DNA of 38,043 bases from Acidocella aminolytica 101 = DSM 11237 (GTDB taxonomy: Bacteria > Pseudomonadota > Alphaproteobacteria > Acetobacterales > Acetobacteraceae): NCBI RefSeq assembly GCF_900129125.1, contig NZ_FQVJ01000036.1:1-38043 (forward strand), read 5' to 3'. The notes beneath the pieces were generated by a model, which saw only the letters and a program-made list of their open reading frames with translations, was not told the DNA's origin and searched no databases. How positions within the stretch are numbered: position 1 is the first letter of the stretch; each line of letters starts with the position of its first letter. Of the stretch, positions 24,486 to 32,837 are shown piece by piece. Made by a program: the position numbers and the translations under genes.

Positions 24486-25631
24486 TTAAGGGTATCCTGG
24501 AGGCGTCGGCTGCTGGAACAATCCCGCACCAGCGAACGTCCAAGTACCAGTGCCAAGGAATGCGTGCTGCGCCACTGCGGCGGCATCAATCATACAGCGG
24601 TTCAGCACATGGCCTCGGCGAAGCGCATCGGTTCCACCAAGTTCGAAAGCCGTACGGGCCGCTGCTGCCCCGCTATGCGCCGCCCGCGTCGCCGCCAAGC
24701 GAAGCTTGACATTCATCTCTGCCTGCACCTTACCACCATGCAGCACCTGCTCCCAAGCAGCTTCCATCGTGTCGTAAAAATAGGCCCGCGCGGCGGAAAG
24801 CTCAGCCTCGGCCTGCGCAAATCCCGCTTGCAGGTAAGGTCTTGTCCCTCCCGCTGGCGCACCAGTGATGGAGCTTTTAGAAGCAGTTTGGCCTTGTATA
24901 TAATCCAACGCCTCACGCGCCGTCCCAAGCCCTACGACCGCCAGCACTTGTGCCGCCAGGGCCATGGCAGGATACCTGAATATGGGTTCGGAGCGTAGCG
25001 ATGGTCCCCCACGCACAAAGGTCATCGCATGCGGCACCAGAACGTCTTCCACAACAACATCGTGACTACCCGTTGCGCCCAACCCGATTGCATCCCATGT
25101 AGGGTCGATCCTTACTTGGTGGGGGCGCATAATGGCCATACGCGGAAGCCCCCCCGTTTGATCGTCTCCTTTAGTGCCAACACCAATGATGTCTGCCCCC
25201 ATGCACCCAGAGCAGTATGGCCAGCGGCCGGACACAATGAAGCCTTCCGGCGCCTCTCGAGCCACTTGCGGAGGAAACAATGACCCAGCAAACGTAAGAT
25301 CCGGGTCCGCGCCATAGAGAGCTTCGAAAGTCTCGCGCGGAAGCGCTCCAAGGTAAACAGCGCTAACGCCAAAACTTGCAACCCATCCGGTCGAGGCATC
25401 TGCCTTGGCAATACGTTCGATCAAACGGCAAAATTCAGCGGGCGACATCTCATCACCACCAAGAGCTTTAGGCACAAAAGCGCGATAAACGCCGACTTTC
25501 TTGAGGGATTTTACCATATCCCGAGGAATGTGGCCGAGCCCTCCAAACTCTCCGCGGCGCGCACGAATCTCCGCCTCTACAGCCTCAAGCTCAGAATCCG
25601 CAGAATGCGCGGGCGCAAACATCTGGTTCAT
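24486..25631 (-). CDS. iacA: Acyl-CoA-dehydrogenase-fold flavin monooxygenase, IacA
   Basis: 381-residue group D flavin-dependent monooxygenase, the first enzyme of indole-3-acetate breakdown, forming 2-hydroxy/2-oxoindole-3-acetate with reduced flavin from IacG. The N-terminal helical domain includes VYRAFVPKALGGDEMSPAEF and ADASTGWVASFGVSAVYLGA; middle beta domain has RWPYCSGCMGADIIGVGTKG and TWDAIGLGATGSHDVVVEDV; C-terminal helices carry GGTDALRRGHVLNRCMIDAA. The lack of an acyl-CoA catalytic glutamate context and the partner reductase argue against a true acyl-CoA dehydrogenase. ATG at 25631 chosen (GAGAGG upstream). First gene of the operon. Confidence 0.88.
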   Translation of the reverse strand: MNQMFAPAHSADSELEAVEAEIRARRGEFGGLGHIPRDMVKSLKKVGVYRAFVPKALGGDEMSPAEFCRLIERIAKADASTGWVASFGVSAVYLGALPRETFEALYGADPDLTFAGSLFPPQVAREAPEGFIVSGRWPYCSGCMGADIIGVGTKGDDQTGGLPRMAIMRPHQVRIDPTWDAIGLGATGSHDVVVEDVLVPHAMTFVRGGPSLRSEPIFRYPAMALAAQVLAVVGLGTAREALDYIQGQTASKSSITGAPAGGTRPYLQAGFAQAEAELSAARAYFYDTMEAAWEQVLHGGKVQAEMNVKLRLAATRAAHSGAAAARTAFELGGTDALRRGHVLNRCMIDAAAVAQHAFLGTGTWTFAGAGLFQQPTPPGYP

Positions 25632-26020
25632 TCTCACAAAACCTCTCAATAAAACTCTGGAACATTTCCTGCCACCCGTTCCGCCACGGCAGATAGCTGA
25701 GCATCTTCCCCTTTGCAGCAGACAGGCTGTATTTCAGCGGACAGATTAATATTCGTGCACAAAAGAATAGCCAGAGACTGAAAACCACTCAGACCGGAGG
25801 GGCGAATCAGTCATAACAGCGGGAAAACTCCTCGCGGATCCCCTGCCTGTACCAGCCGCGGCAGAACAACCAGCAACGCCTGCATCACGATCACATCGGC
25901 ATCGAACGGCGCCATATTGCGCCCGATCGTTGACGGTCATGGACAACCGCTTTTCTCCCCTCATAAAATGCGGACAAAAAGACTTTAGGCTTCTTTCCAC
26001 ACCTCATTATACATGATTAT

Positions 26021-26065
26021 TACCGTATTTTTCGAGCCTGTCAAGCGCTTTCCGCTATACGGTAT
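26021..26065. promoter_or_regulatory. Inverted TACCGTA / ATACGGTAT pair
   Basis: TTACCGTAT at about 26020-26028 and its inverted relative ATACGGTAT at 26057-26065 are 28 bases apart, next to the palindrome at 26067. Possible regulator half-sites in the iac promoter. Confidence 0.35.
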
Positions 26066-26066
26066 G

Positions 26067-26078
26067 TTTCACGTGAAA
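26067..26078. promoter_or_regulatory. Perfect palindrome TTTCACGTGAAA: parS-like or MarR operator
   Basis: TGTTTCACGTGAAAAT at 26065-26080 matches the known ParB site consensus TGTTTCACGTGAAACA in 14 of 16 positions. It lies in the iacA/iacI control region about 135 bases before iacI. A 12-bp palindrome is also a normal size for a MarR operator, and half of it recurs in front of the iacR/aldehyde dehydrogenase pair. Confidence 0.45.
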
Positions 26079-26212
26079 ATGCATTGACGCATGGGTGCTT
26101 CGGAAATAACAATATCGCGACTTGGTGATTAAGTAAGTGATTGCCGGTGAGCGATGATAGCAATCACAGACAAATATACCGCAAAGCTGCCTTTTACGGG
26201 GAAACTGATATA

Positions 26213-26776
26213 ATGAACGAACCGAATTCAACAAGATATGCCGCTCTTGAACGGCGCATCCAAGTTCTTGAAGCCGAAGCCGATATTCGACGTCTGCAAG
26301 CTCGGTATATGTTTCTATGTGACACGCCTTGCCCGGAATATGGGGTACGTGATGACTCGCATCGGATAGAGTTGATCCTTGAGCTATATTCAGAAGATGC
26401 CATTTGGGAAGGCGTCGGCAGTTATTACGACAATCAGTTTGGCCGTGCCGAGGGCAAGAGTGCAATCCGCCGTCATTTCCAGAATTTCTGGGGCGAAAAG
26501 CGCGACCCTGCCCTTCTTCTTAACGCACATTATTTGACAAGCGAACAAATCCACATAAATGGTGATGAAGCGGATGGGCAGTGGATTCATATTCAGCCAT
26601 GGATTTTCGCCGATGGAAAATCGCTCGTGCGATCAAGCCGTCTGAACAACGCTTTCCGCCGAGTTGAAGGTGCTTGGAAAATTACCCGCACACGGACGGA
26701 AAATGTATTCGTTGCACCGCTTACAGCGGGCTGGGCGGAGTCATTTCCCAATCATTCAGTCTTGATGAAACCATAA
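26213..26776 (+). CDS. iacI: NTF2/SnoaL-like protein, probable IacI
   Basis: 187-residue protein with a leading coiled helix (YAALERRIQVLEAEADIRRL) and a SnoaL-like/NTF2 fold: ELILELYSEDAIWEGVGSYY, GRAEGKSAIRRHFQNFW, then strands SEQIHINGDEADGQWIHIQP and the terminal GAWKITRTRTENVF. Members of this fold are isomerases, dehydratases or binding proteins; IacI is found in iac clusters without a settled role. The frame extends back to 26141 but ATG at 26213 gives the family-like start and a purine-rich site (GGGGAAA). Transcribed away from iacA. The name depends on locus context. Confidence 0.7.
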   Translation: MNEPNSTRYAALERRIQVLEAEADIRRLQARYMFLCDTPCPEYGVRDDSHRIELILELYSEDAIWEGVGSYYDNQFGRAEGKSAIRRHFQNFWGEKRDPALLLNAHYLTSEQIHINGDEADGQWIHIQPWIFADGKSLVRSSRLNNAFRRVEGAWKITRTRTENVFVAPLTAGWAESFPNHSVLMKP

Positions 26777-26895
26777 ATCCGACTTGGATCTGTAGTCGCA
26801 GATTCTGTGCCGTACTCTGCGCGACGCCCGAGCCAGTCATGAACGCTGCAAACAGATAAGTATTGCTTGAGAGGGAGATTTCCGCCCGATCATAC
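26740..26895 (-). pseudogene. Possible C-terminal remnant of a Gram-negative porin
   Basis: On the minus strand the text YDRAEISLSSNTYLFAAFMT then GSGVAQSTAQNLRLQIQVGF looks like the last strands of a 16-stranded general porin (L-S-x-x-T-x-L-Y-A pattern, ending Q-V-G-F), overlapping the end of iacI. No upstream part and no proper stop after the final strand. Weak evidence, but it fits a lost uptake porin between iacI and catA. Confidence 0.35.
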
Positions 26896-27067
26896 TGGAC
26901 GTTTTTAAAAATCTTAAAACAACACCCAGAATATCATGGCTGAGAAGAGATCGCATTGGTTATGAATGCCGTTATCGACACAAGAAAAGGACAATCACCG
27001 TAACTTTATGTCCGTCATGATTATATTCACCAAGACACTAACGATAGCTTGAAACGCGTCAACGTAT

Positions 27068-27088
27068 TATAATCACTACAAAAGGAGG
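27068..27088 (+). promoter_or_regulatory. Likely catA -10 box and strong ribosome binding site
   Basis: TATAAT at 27068-27073 is followed by AAAGGAGG at 27081-27088, eight bases before the catA ATG. A recognisable -35 is weak (TAGCTT about 17 bases upstream), as for an activator-dependent promoter. Confidence 0.4.
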
Positions 27089-27096
27089 AAAACAAC

Positions 27097-28026
27097 ATGT
27101 CTTCATTACTGAAGACCCAACACATTCAGGAACTGATCAAGAAAGCTTCCGGTCTAACAGTCGAAGGCGGTGACGCTCGCCTGAAGAAGATCACAGAGCG
27201 CTTCCTGACTGACACTATACGCCTGATCGAGGACTTCAATGTCACGCCGAGCGAATTCTGGTACGCCGCCAATTATCTCGCCCGCGTCGGACAGTCCGGC
27301 GAGATCGGCCTCGTCGTTGCCGGGTTGGGCCTGGAGCATTTCCTCGACCTGTTACAAGACAAGGTCGAGGAGGAAGCTGGCCTTGACGTTAAGAGTGGCA
27401 CGCCGCGCACGATTGAAGGGCCTCTCTATATTGAAGGCGCACCGCTCTCTAAGGGAGAAGCCCGCCTTGACCAGCTTGCCGAGAATGGCGAAGTGCTCAT
27501 CATGGAAGGCCAGGTAAAAGACGTGGCCGGCAAGCCTGTTTCTGGCGCCATCGTAGATGTCTGGCATGCCAACACAAAGGGTAACTACTCGCATTTCGAC
27601 CAATCACAGCCTGCTTTCAATTTGCGTCGCCGAATTGAGACGGATGGCGAGGGGCGCTACAAATTTCGCAGCATTTTGCCCTCCGGCTACGCCGTGCCGC
27701 CTGAAGGCACAACCAATCAATTTCTTAAATCAATCGGCCGCCATGGCAACCGGCCAGCGCATATCCATTTCTTCGTCTCTGCCCCTGGCTACCGCAAACT
27801 GACGACGCAAATCAACATCGAGGGTGATGAATATATCTACGATGACTTTGCCTATGCCACCCGCGACGGACTGATTCCGCCGGTGGTACGACATTCGACA
27901 GCCGCAGAAATTCAGGCCAAGGGCCTTAACGAACCGTTCGTGACAATCCACTTCGACTTCACGCTACACCGAGAAGAAGCCGGCCTGCCGGCCGCCGAGG
28001 TGGAACGGCTCCACGCTCCCGCCTGA
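27097..28026 (+). CDS. catA: Catechol 1,2-dioxygenase
   Basis: 309-residue intradiol dioxygenase converting catechol to cis,cis-muconate. N-terminal helical linker domain (1-105) then the catalytic sandwich. Iron ligands Tyr164 (KGNYSHFD), Tyr198 (LPSGYAVPPEG), His222 and His224 (RPAHIHFFVSAPG) match the canonical numbering closely. The phrases TIEGPLYIEGAPL and VSGAIVDVWHANTKG are diagnostic of catechol enzymes. Head of catA-catB-catC; strong AAAGGAGG site. It takes the catechol produced by the iac pathway. No LysR-type catR lies beside it, so control differs from the textbook cat operons. Confidence 0.95.
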   Translation: MSSLLKTQHIQELIKKASGLTVEGGDARLKKITERFLTDTIRLIEDFNVTPSEFWYAANYLARVGQSGEIGLVVAGLGLEHFLDLLQDKVEEEAGLDVKSGTPRTIEGPLYIEGAPLSKGEARLDQLAENGEVLIMEGQVKDVAGKPVSGAIVDVWHANTKGNYSHFDQSQPAFNLRRRIETDGEGRYKFRSILPSGYAVPPEGTTNQFLKSIGRHGNRPAHIHFFVSAPGYRKLTTQINIEGDEYIYDDFAYATRDGLIPPVVRHSTAAEIQAKGLNEPFVTIHFDFTLHREEAGLPAAEVERLHAPA

Positions 28027-28094
28027 AACCGTTCCGCCCGTGGCCACGGCAGTGTCCACGGGCTTCCCGCCTGTCCCGTCTCAACGATTAGAGA
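28027..28094 (+). other. catA-catB spacer with hairpin
   Basis: CCCGTGG and CCACGGG pair across a 12-base loop in the 68-base spacer. It may separate or stabilise transcript segments rather than stop transcription, as no U run follows. Confidence 0.4.
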
Positions 28095-29261
28095 ATGTCC
28101 ATGTCCCAGGCTCCTTCGATCCAGCTCACCGAAACGACGAAGGATTTCGCGATCCATTCGGTCGTCAGCCTGATCGTGGATGTTCCCACGATCCGCAAGC
28201 ATAAGCTCTCGCAAACCTCAGTCACGGCGCAGAACTACGTCATTGTGCGCATTCGTCTTGTCAACGGCGTGGAGGGCATCGGAGAGGCCGCGACACTGGG
28301 TGGACCGCGCTGGAGCGAGGAAAGCGTGGAAGGCATCAAGACCGTTATCGACACCTACCTCGCTTCCGCCATCATCGGGCTAGACGCCCGCCAGATTCAA
28401 ATCGCGGCAGCGAGTATGGATCGAGCCGCCAAGCGGAATAACGCCGCGAAGGCCGCCATCGAAACCGCCTTGTGGGATGCCATGGGCAAGAGCCTTAACC
28501 TGCCCGTGCATACCTTCTTCGGCGGCGCCGTTCGAACGAAAATTCCGGTGCTGTGGACCCTGGCCTCCGGAGATCCTTGTCAGGAAATCGAAGAAGCCAA
28601 CGCCAAGCTCGAACAGCGCCTGCATAACCGTTTCAAAGTGAAAATCGGCGCGCAAACGCCGGAGCAGGACATCGCACGCCTGACCAAGCTTACCAATGCG
28701 CTAAATGGCCGCGCCGAATTGATTGTAGACGTGAACCAGGCGTGGGATGAGTCCATCTCGATCCACTATTTGCCGAGACTCGCCGACATGGGGATCAAAC
28801 TGGTGGAGCAGCCAGTCCCGGCCTGGAACATCCCCGCCCTCGCTCGCCTGCGTACCCGCCCCGGCATCCCGCCGATCCTCGCCGATGAATGCGTGTTCGA
28901 CGCGCACGACATGCTGCACGTCGCCAATGCTGGGGCAGCAGATGCTGTCTCCTTGAAGTTAGTGAAGCATGCGGGCCTAGTCGGCCTCCGCGCTGTCGCC
29001 TCTGTGGCCGAGGCCGCTGGCCTCGAGCTTTATGGCGGCTGCCTGCTGGAAAGTTCCGTCGGGGCTTCTGCGCATCTTCAGGTTTTCTCTACCTTCCGGA
29101 AACTACATTGGGGCTGCGAACATTTTGGGCCACAGATTCTTATCAGCGACATCGTTGCCGAGCCGCTGAGGTTCGCTGATTTCTGTGTGCATTTACCTAG
29201 CGGGCCAGGTATCGGCATGGTTCTGGACGAAGACAAGCTGCACCGTTTCACGCGCGCATAA
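28095..29261 (+). CDS. catB: Muconate cycloisomerase
   Basis: 388-residue enolase-superfamily enzyme turning cis,cis-muconate into muconolactone. The two-lysine motif Lys181-x-Lys183 (RFKVKIGAQTPEQD), metal ligands Asp212 (VDVNQAWDES), Glu238 (VEQPVPAWN) and Asp264 (ILADECVFDAHD) and the second acid/base Lys288 (AVSLKLVKHAG) are all present. The N-terminal capping domain covers about residues 18-140. A few residues longer at the N-terminus than usual (MSMSQAPSIQLTETTKDF); ATG at 28101 is an alternative start. Followed by catC after 17 bases. Confidence 0.95.
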   Translation: MSMSQAPSIQLTETTKDFAIHSVVSLIVDVPTIRKHKLSQTSVTAQNYVIVRIRLVNGVEGIGEAATLGGPRWSEESVEGIKTVIDTYLASAIIGLDARQIQIAAASMDRAAKRNNAAKAAIETALWDAMGKSLNLPVHTFFGGAVRTKIPVLWTLASGDPCQEIEEANAKLEQRLHNRFKVKIGAQTPEQDIARLTKLTNALNGRAELIVDVNQAWDESISIHYLPRLADMGIKLVEQPVPAWNIPALARLRTRPGIPPILADECVFDAHDMLHVANAGAADAVSLKLVKHAGLVGLRAVASVAEAAGLELYGGCLLESSVGASAHLQVFSTFRKLHWGCEHFGPQILISDIVAEPLRFADFCVHLPSGPGIGMVLDEDKLHRFTRA

Positions 29262-29278
29262 TAAGGGAAGTCTTTCAA

Positions 29279-29557
29279 ATGCTTTATGCTGTACATATGG
29301 ATGTCCAAATCCCCCATGATTCTGACCCGGCTACCATCGACAAGTTGAAGGCCGAGGAGAAGGCACGTGCGCAGGATTTACAGCGTGAGGGCAAATGGGT
29401 GCATCTATGGCGCGTAGCCGGACGCTATGCCAATATCAGCATCTTCGACGTGGCTGGCCATGACGAGCTTCACGGTGTTCTTTCTACACTACCACTGTTT
29501 CCATTCATGGAGATCAGCGTAACACCATTGGCCAAGCACCCATCTTCGATCAAGTAG
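29279..29557 (+). CDS. catC: Muconolactone delta-isomerase
   Basis: 92-residue small isomerase that moves the double bond of muconolactone to give 3-oxoadipate enol-lactone; the family forms decamers of ferredoxin-like subunits. MLYAVHMDVQIPHDSDPATI, EKARAQDLQREGKWVHLWRV, YANISIFDVAGHDELHGVLS and LPLFPFMEISVTPLAKHPSS are the expected conserved segments, including the catalytic glutamate of KAEEKARA. Preceded by AAGGGAAG. No catD/pcaD follows, so the next step is encoded elsewhere. Confidence 0.95.
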   Translation: MLYAVHMDVQIPHDSDPATIDKLKAEEKARAQDLQREGKWVHLWRVAGRYANISIFDVAGHDELHGVLSTLPLFPFMEISVTPLAKHPSSIK

Positions 29558-30346
29558 CCGAAACAAAGTAACATTTATTAGCGTAAACGACTAAATTTGC
29601 GTGCATGCATCAATAATTCCAGTTACATCTTCAGCCTTTCTATTGCTGTAATCGCTTGGTACCGCTCTACGTGTGTGGCAGGGAGAAGACGCACGCGTTC
29701 GCCAAAGCGTGCTGGCTTATATGTCTGACCTTACACAGTTGCGTGGCTTCTAATATTTATTACGATATGATGTAAATTGTTTGGTGCGGGAGGTTGTGGG
29801 CCTACTAATCCAGATCGGCATCACCGTCTATTATGGCGATGACCTTCTCATCGGCGGCATGTTCACAGAATAACCTCACTGCGCCGACCCCGGTCCGCTT
29901 TATCGCTTTCATTCTTTACGACGACGAGGTGGCGCCAGCTTTTTCCCACCCTAATCGTAGTTTGACGGCAAGCCCCATGCCCGCGTGCATGGCTTCGGCG
30001 CTATCCAGAATTCCATCATCGTCAGCAAGACGACTGCCGGCTTGGGCGAAGCACCCACTGTCATATGGTTTCTGGCGACGCCGCCGCGTACTGTAACCCG
30101 AAGGCAATGCCCTCACCTCAAAGGGCATTGCCGCCTCCAAGCGAACTAAAACTATGAAGCAAACATATGTGACAAAACTAAAGCTCGTGGGCCGCCAAGG
30201 ATGCCGCGACCTAGGTTCCCATCCGGAGCCCTGCAAGAGACTTTTGTCTGGTTCACACATGTTAGTCCCTCCAGCGATGCTGCATATCTCAACGCTGGAA
30301 AAGTCGACAGAAATGTCTTATTCGATTGAATCATTTCTAAAAATTC
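29558..30346. other. Intergenic region after catC (about 790 bases)
   Basis: No recognisable gene. Short open frames on both strands (for instance 29833-30096 plus and 29916-30260 minus) have no family likeness and overlap each other. The one clear structure is the hairpin at 30103. A short text ending GLLIQIGITVYYGDDLLIGG (about 29793-29865) looks like real protein sequence but I cannot name it. Confidence 0.45.
30103..30132. terminator. 11-base-pair perfect hairpin between cat and iacH units
   Basis: GGCAATGCCCT and AGGGCATTGCC enclose an 8-base loop. It lies between the convergent catC and iacH transcripts. There is no U tract on either side, so bidirectional termination is likely but not certain. 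Confidence 0.55.
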
Positions 30347-31621
30347 TCAATAATTTGCAACGATTTTTGGGATTTGGCGTGGCGGCAACAGGCTCTCCGC
30401 CCAAGCCGCATATTCCAGTAATTTTTCATCTGTATTTCGCGCACCGAGAAGCTGTATGCCAATTGGCAACCCATTCTCACCCACCATTCCTGGCAGAGTT
30501 ACACTAGGCAAGCGCAGCAAAGTCCAAAGTCGGCTAAATATCGGGTCACCTGTTACCTCCAGCCCCAACGGAGCCTCTCCCGGCGCAGCCGGCGCAAGCA
30601 GTACATCGTAATTTTCAAAGACTTCCGAAATTTCCCGACGAAGCTGACGAGCTTTAATTCTAGCGGCAAGATAATCGTCATACGACACAGCCGTACCAGA
30701 CCTGATCAGAGCCAAAATTTGCGGGCTCAGGAGATTGGCATGATTGTCATACTCGGAGGCAAGCACCTGCACCGCCTCATAACTCATAATAAGCTTATGC
30801 AATCCCTCTCCCTCAACAAAGCCGTCTAACGCCAACGGCTCTACTAGCGTCTCTGCACCTAATAATTCAGCCGCATTTTCAAGGGCAAGGTGCATGTCTG
30901 CCTTTCCTTGGTTCCACCAGGGAGTACGGCAAAAGCCGATCCGTGTCGGACGGACTGGATGGCCCGCCATCCCGCCCCCCAAAACTCCGTGGGCAGCGAC
31001 CAGACCGGCAACATTCGGGGCCAATACGCCGAGCGTATCAAAAGAAGGCGCCAACCCCTTTACGCCAGCGAGGCTGTAGCTACCAAAAGATGGTTTCAGC
31101 CCAGCAATACCGCAATAGGATGCAGGACGAGTGAGGGAAGCTGCCGTTTGGGACGCCAAACCAAGTCCGACCATACCCGCCGCCACGGCAGCGGCTGATC
31201 CCGAGGACGAACCGCCGGGTGTACGATTTAGGTCATGCGGATTTCGTGTTTTCCCAGGACGAAAGAAAGCAAATTCCGTTGTCACCGTCTTACCCATATT
31301 CACCGCACCGGCGCGCTCAAGAAGAGAAACGCAAGTGGCATCAGCACGAGGCCGGAAACCATCGTAAATAGGCGAACCATAGGTGGTAGGAAAATCTTTC
31401 GTCTCAATAATATCCTTGACGCCGACACCAACCCCCGAGAGCAGACCGGGACGAGGAACAAAGCCATGTATACGCGCTCGGTCAAACGCACAGAAAGCAC
31501 CGATCTGAGGCTCGACGGCCTCTATGATTTTAAGCATGCGATCGATGCCATTCTGGGTTGATGCCATAACAGGCTGTATTGAGCGTTCGGGCAAAACTTT
31601 TTTCCTTTCTATCGTCTTCAT
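30347..31621 (-). CDS. iacH: Amidase-signature hydrolase, probable IacH
   Basis: 424-residue amidase-signature enzyme. Ser-cisSer-Lys triad: Lys69 (GVGVGVKDIIET), cis-Ser138 and nucleophile Ser162 (TPGGSSSGSAAAVA ... SQTAASLTRPASYCG) with the 24-residue spacing seen in malonamidase E2. Amidases named IacH occur in indole-3-acetate clusters, where the role is not settled. The start is uncertain: ATG 31621 is used, and ATG 31567 gives MASTQNGIDRML, close to where homology begins. It is on the opposite strand to the cat genes and about 4.7 kb from iacA, unlike clusters where iacH neighbours iacA. A general amidase is the alternative. Confidence 0.78.
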   Translation of the reverse strand: MKTIERKKVLPERSIQPVMASTQNGIDRMLKIIEAVEPQIGAFCAFDRARIHGFVPRPGLLSGVGVGVKDIIETKDFPTTYGSPIYDGFRPRADATCVSLLERAGAVNMGKTVTTEFAFFRPGKTRNPHDLNRTPGGSSSGSAAAVAAGMVGLGLASQTAASLTRPASYCGIAGLKPSFGSYSLAGVKGLAPSFDTLGVLAPNVAGLVAAHGVLGGGMAGHPVRPTRIGFCRTPWWNQGKADMHLALENAAELLGAETLVEPLALDGFVEGEGLHKLIMSYEAVQVLASEYDNHANLLSPQILALIRSGTAVSYDDYLAARIKARQLRREISEVFENYDVLLAPAAPGEAPLGLEVTGDPIFSRLWTLLRLPSVTLPGMVGENGLPIGIQLLGARNTDEKLLEYAAWAESLLPPRQIPKIVANY

Positions 31622-31819
31622 ATCCCAGCGCGGTTTATTTCGGCACAACAAAGGCCGTTACAGGAGATGGTTTTCCGCAAGACAGTTAATACCGACTATC
31701 GAATCTTTTAACGAAATCAAGCAAACAGGAAAAGCTGTATAACGCAGAAATCGAAGCGATTATTTGAATAAAAACAGAAAATCAAATCACGACGCCGCTC
31801 AAGCTGCAATTGCAACAAA

Positions 31820-32114
31820 CAGAGAGGCCGAGTTCTTGCCTTATAGTTTCGGCCCCTTCTTTAATCCGCCAACGCGTTCCTTCCTCGCAGACCAGGGCAG
31901 CGATTGACCTACTGTGCCGATACCAGGTAGTGACATAGGCGCGCATGTATCGGCAATGCCGGCCCAGATCAGCAGTCCTGGCATCTATGGGCCCTGCGTA
32001 GCAGCGCGAACTCTTCGGCGTCGAGATCAGCCCGCGGACAATAAGCTCAGTCGAAGAGCCGCTTGGCCTTGGTCGCTTGCGCCGCTGACAGGCGTTGTCA
32101 TGCTCCCGCGGCAA
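31820..32114 (-). pseudogene. IS701-like transposase fragment
   Basis: Minus-strand text YVTTWYRHSRSIAALVCEEG followed by TRWRIKEGAETIRQELGL resembles the end of the catalytic region of IS701-type DDE transposases (T-R-W-x-I-E-E-x-F-x-x-x-K-x-E-x-G-L with the catalytic Glu at the place of KEG). Flanking text does not continue the family on either side. Dead fragment. Confidence 0.5.
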
Positions 32115-32157
32115 GCATCATGCGATGTCCATTGCCTCGCCGACAATGCTCAGCAAC

Positions 32158-32718
32158 TTACCTCGGGCGTTGAACCAGTGATTGGAATCCACTCCTGGCA
32201 AAAGTTTGTCTTGTCCAGGGGGAAGCTTTCTTCATTTTACTGATACCATAGACGCCGTCGGTAGCAACCCAAGTAAAGCGGACATAGGCATCAATTGCCT
32301 GATCGATCGTCGCCGATGCCAGCGCCGGTTTGGTTAAAAATGCGATCGTGTCAGCCACATATGCAGCGTGCATTCGTGCCAGATCTGACTTCCGATACAA
32401 TGCATGGCCGATAAGTGCATACTCCCTGTGCAAGAGCTACCCGGCGAACACACAAATTTAGTAGTTACTGAACATGTCCAGGGAACCCGCATATAGCCTG
32501 CCAACGCCGCTCGAATTGCCGCCCGGCGTAAGGAAAACGGCCTTTTCACGCATCAGCCTCCCGTTTTCTGCAGTGAGATGCCCGAAAACATAAGCTTGCA
32601 CGGCATCATGCACAGGATTGTTGCCGGCTTCGTCCAAACAGCGCTTGCTGCCGCCAGGGGGCCGCAAAACGTGCCGCCCAAGCTCCAATACATCTTCAAC
32701 AAGGGCGCTGTAACTTTG
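32158..32718 (-). pseudogene. Unrecognised gene interrupted by two in-frame stops
   Basis: One minus-strand frame holds about 185 codons of protein-like text with stops at about 32458 and 32440. It reads SYSALVEDVLELGRHVLRPP, HDAVQAYVFGHLTAENGRL, EKAVFLTPGGNSSGVGRLYA, stop, and goes on with REYALIGHALYRKSDLARMH and AIDAYVRFTWVATDGVYG. The frame is constant across the stops, so decay is by point mutation rather than shift. I do not recognise the family. It sits just upstream of the IS110 element. Confidence 0.45.
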
Positions 32719-32837
32719 TCAAACACTGAACCATAGTTGCCCCTTTAGACCAGATGTTCGCCTGAGATAGGGCGGTGATCCGTCTCACAATATGCAGGAT
32801 TTCGAGGGTTGCGCTGGATTGGTCTGCGCCGAACCTC

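Larger units (their letters stand above)
25632..26212. promoter_or_regulatory. Divergent iacA/iacI control region
   Basis: About 580 bases separating the two transcription units. Near iacA there is only fragmentary coding text, notably 25811-25915 on the minus strand (MAPFDADVIVMQALLVVLPR and on), which looks like the end of a lost gene I cannot name. The part from 26010 to 26090 is AT-rich and carries the repeats listed separately (CCGTAT/ATACGG pair and TTTCACGTGAAA). No riboswitch-like structure seen. Confidence 0.5.

Noticed and set aside
24486-25631. True acyl-CoA dehydrogenase
   Set aside because: The protein has the fold, but the adjoining flavin reductase, Rieske oxygenase and SDR point to the IacA monooxygenase.
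19584-25631. iad-type (anthranilate-forming) auxin cluster
   Set aside because: The gene set with flavin monooxygenase, flavin reductase, SDR and linked catechol genes fits iac better; a sequence comparison would decide.
26055-26465. Minus-strand open frame of 136 codons across the iacI start
   Set aside because: Antisense to iacI and covers the promoter palindrome; Cys/His-rich shadow text.
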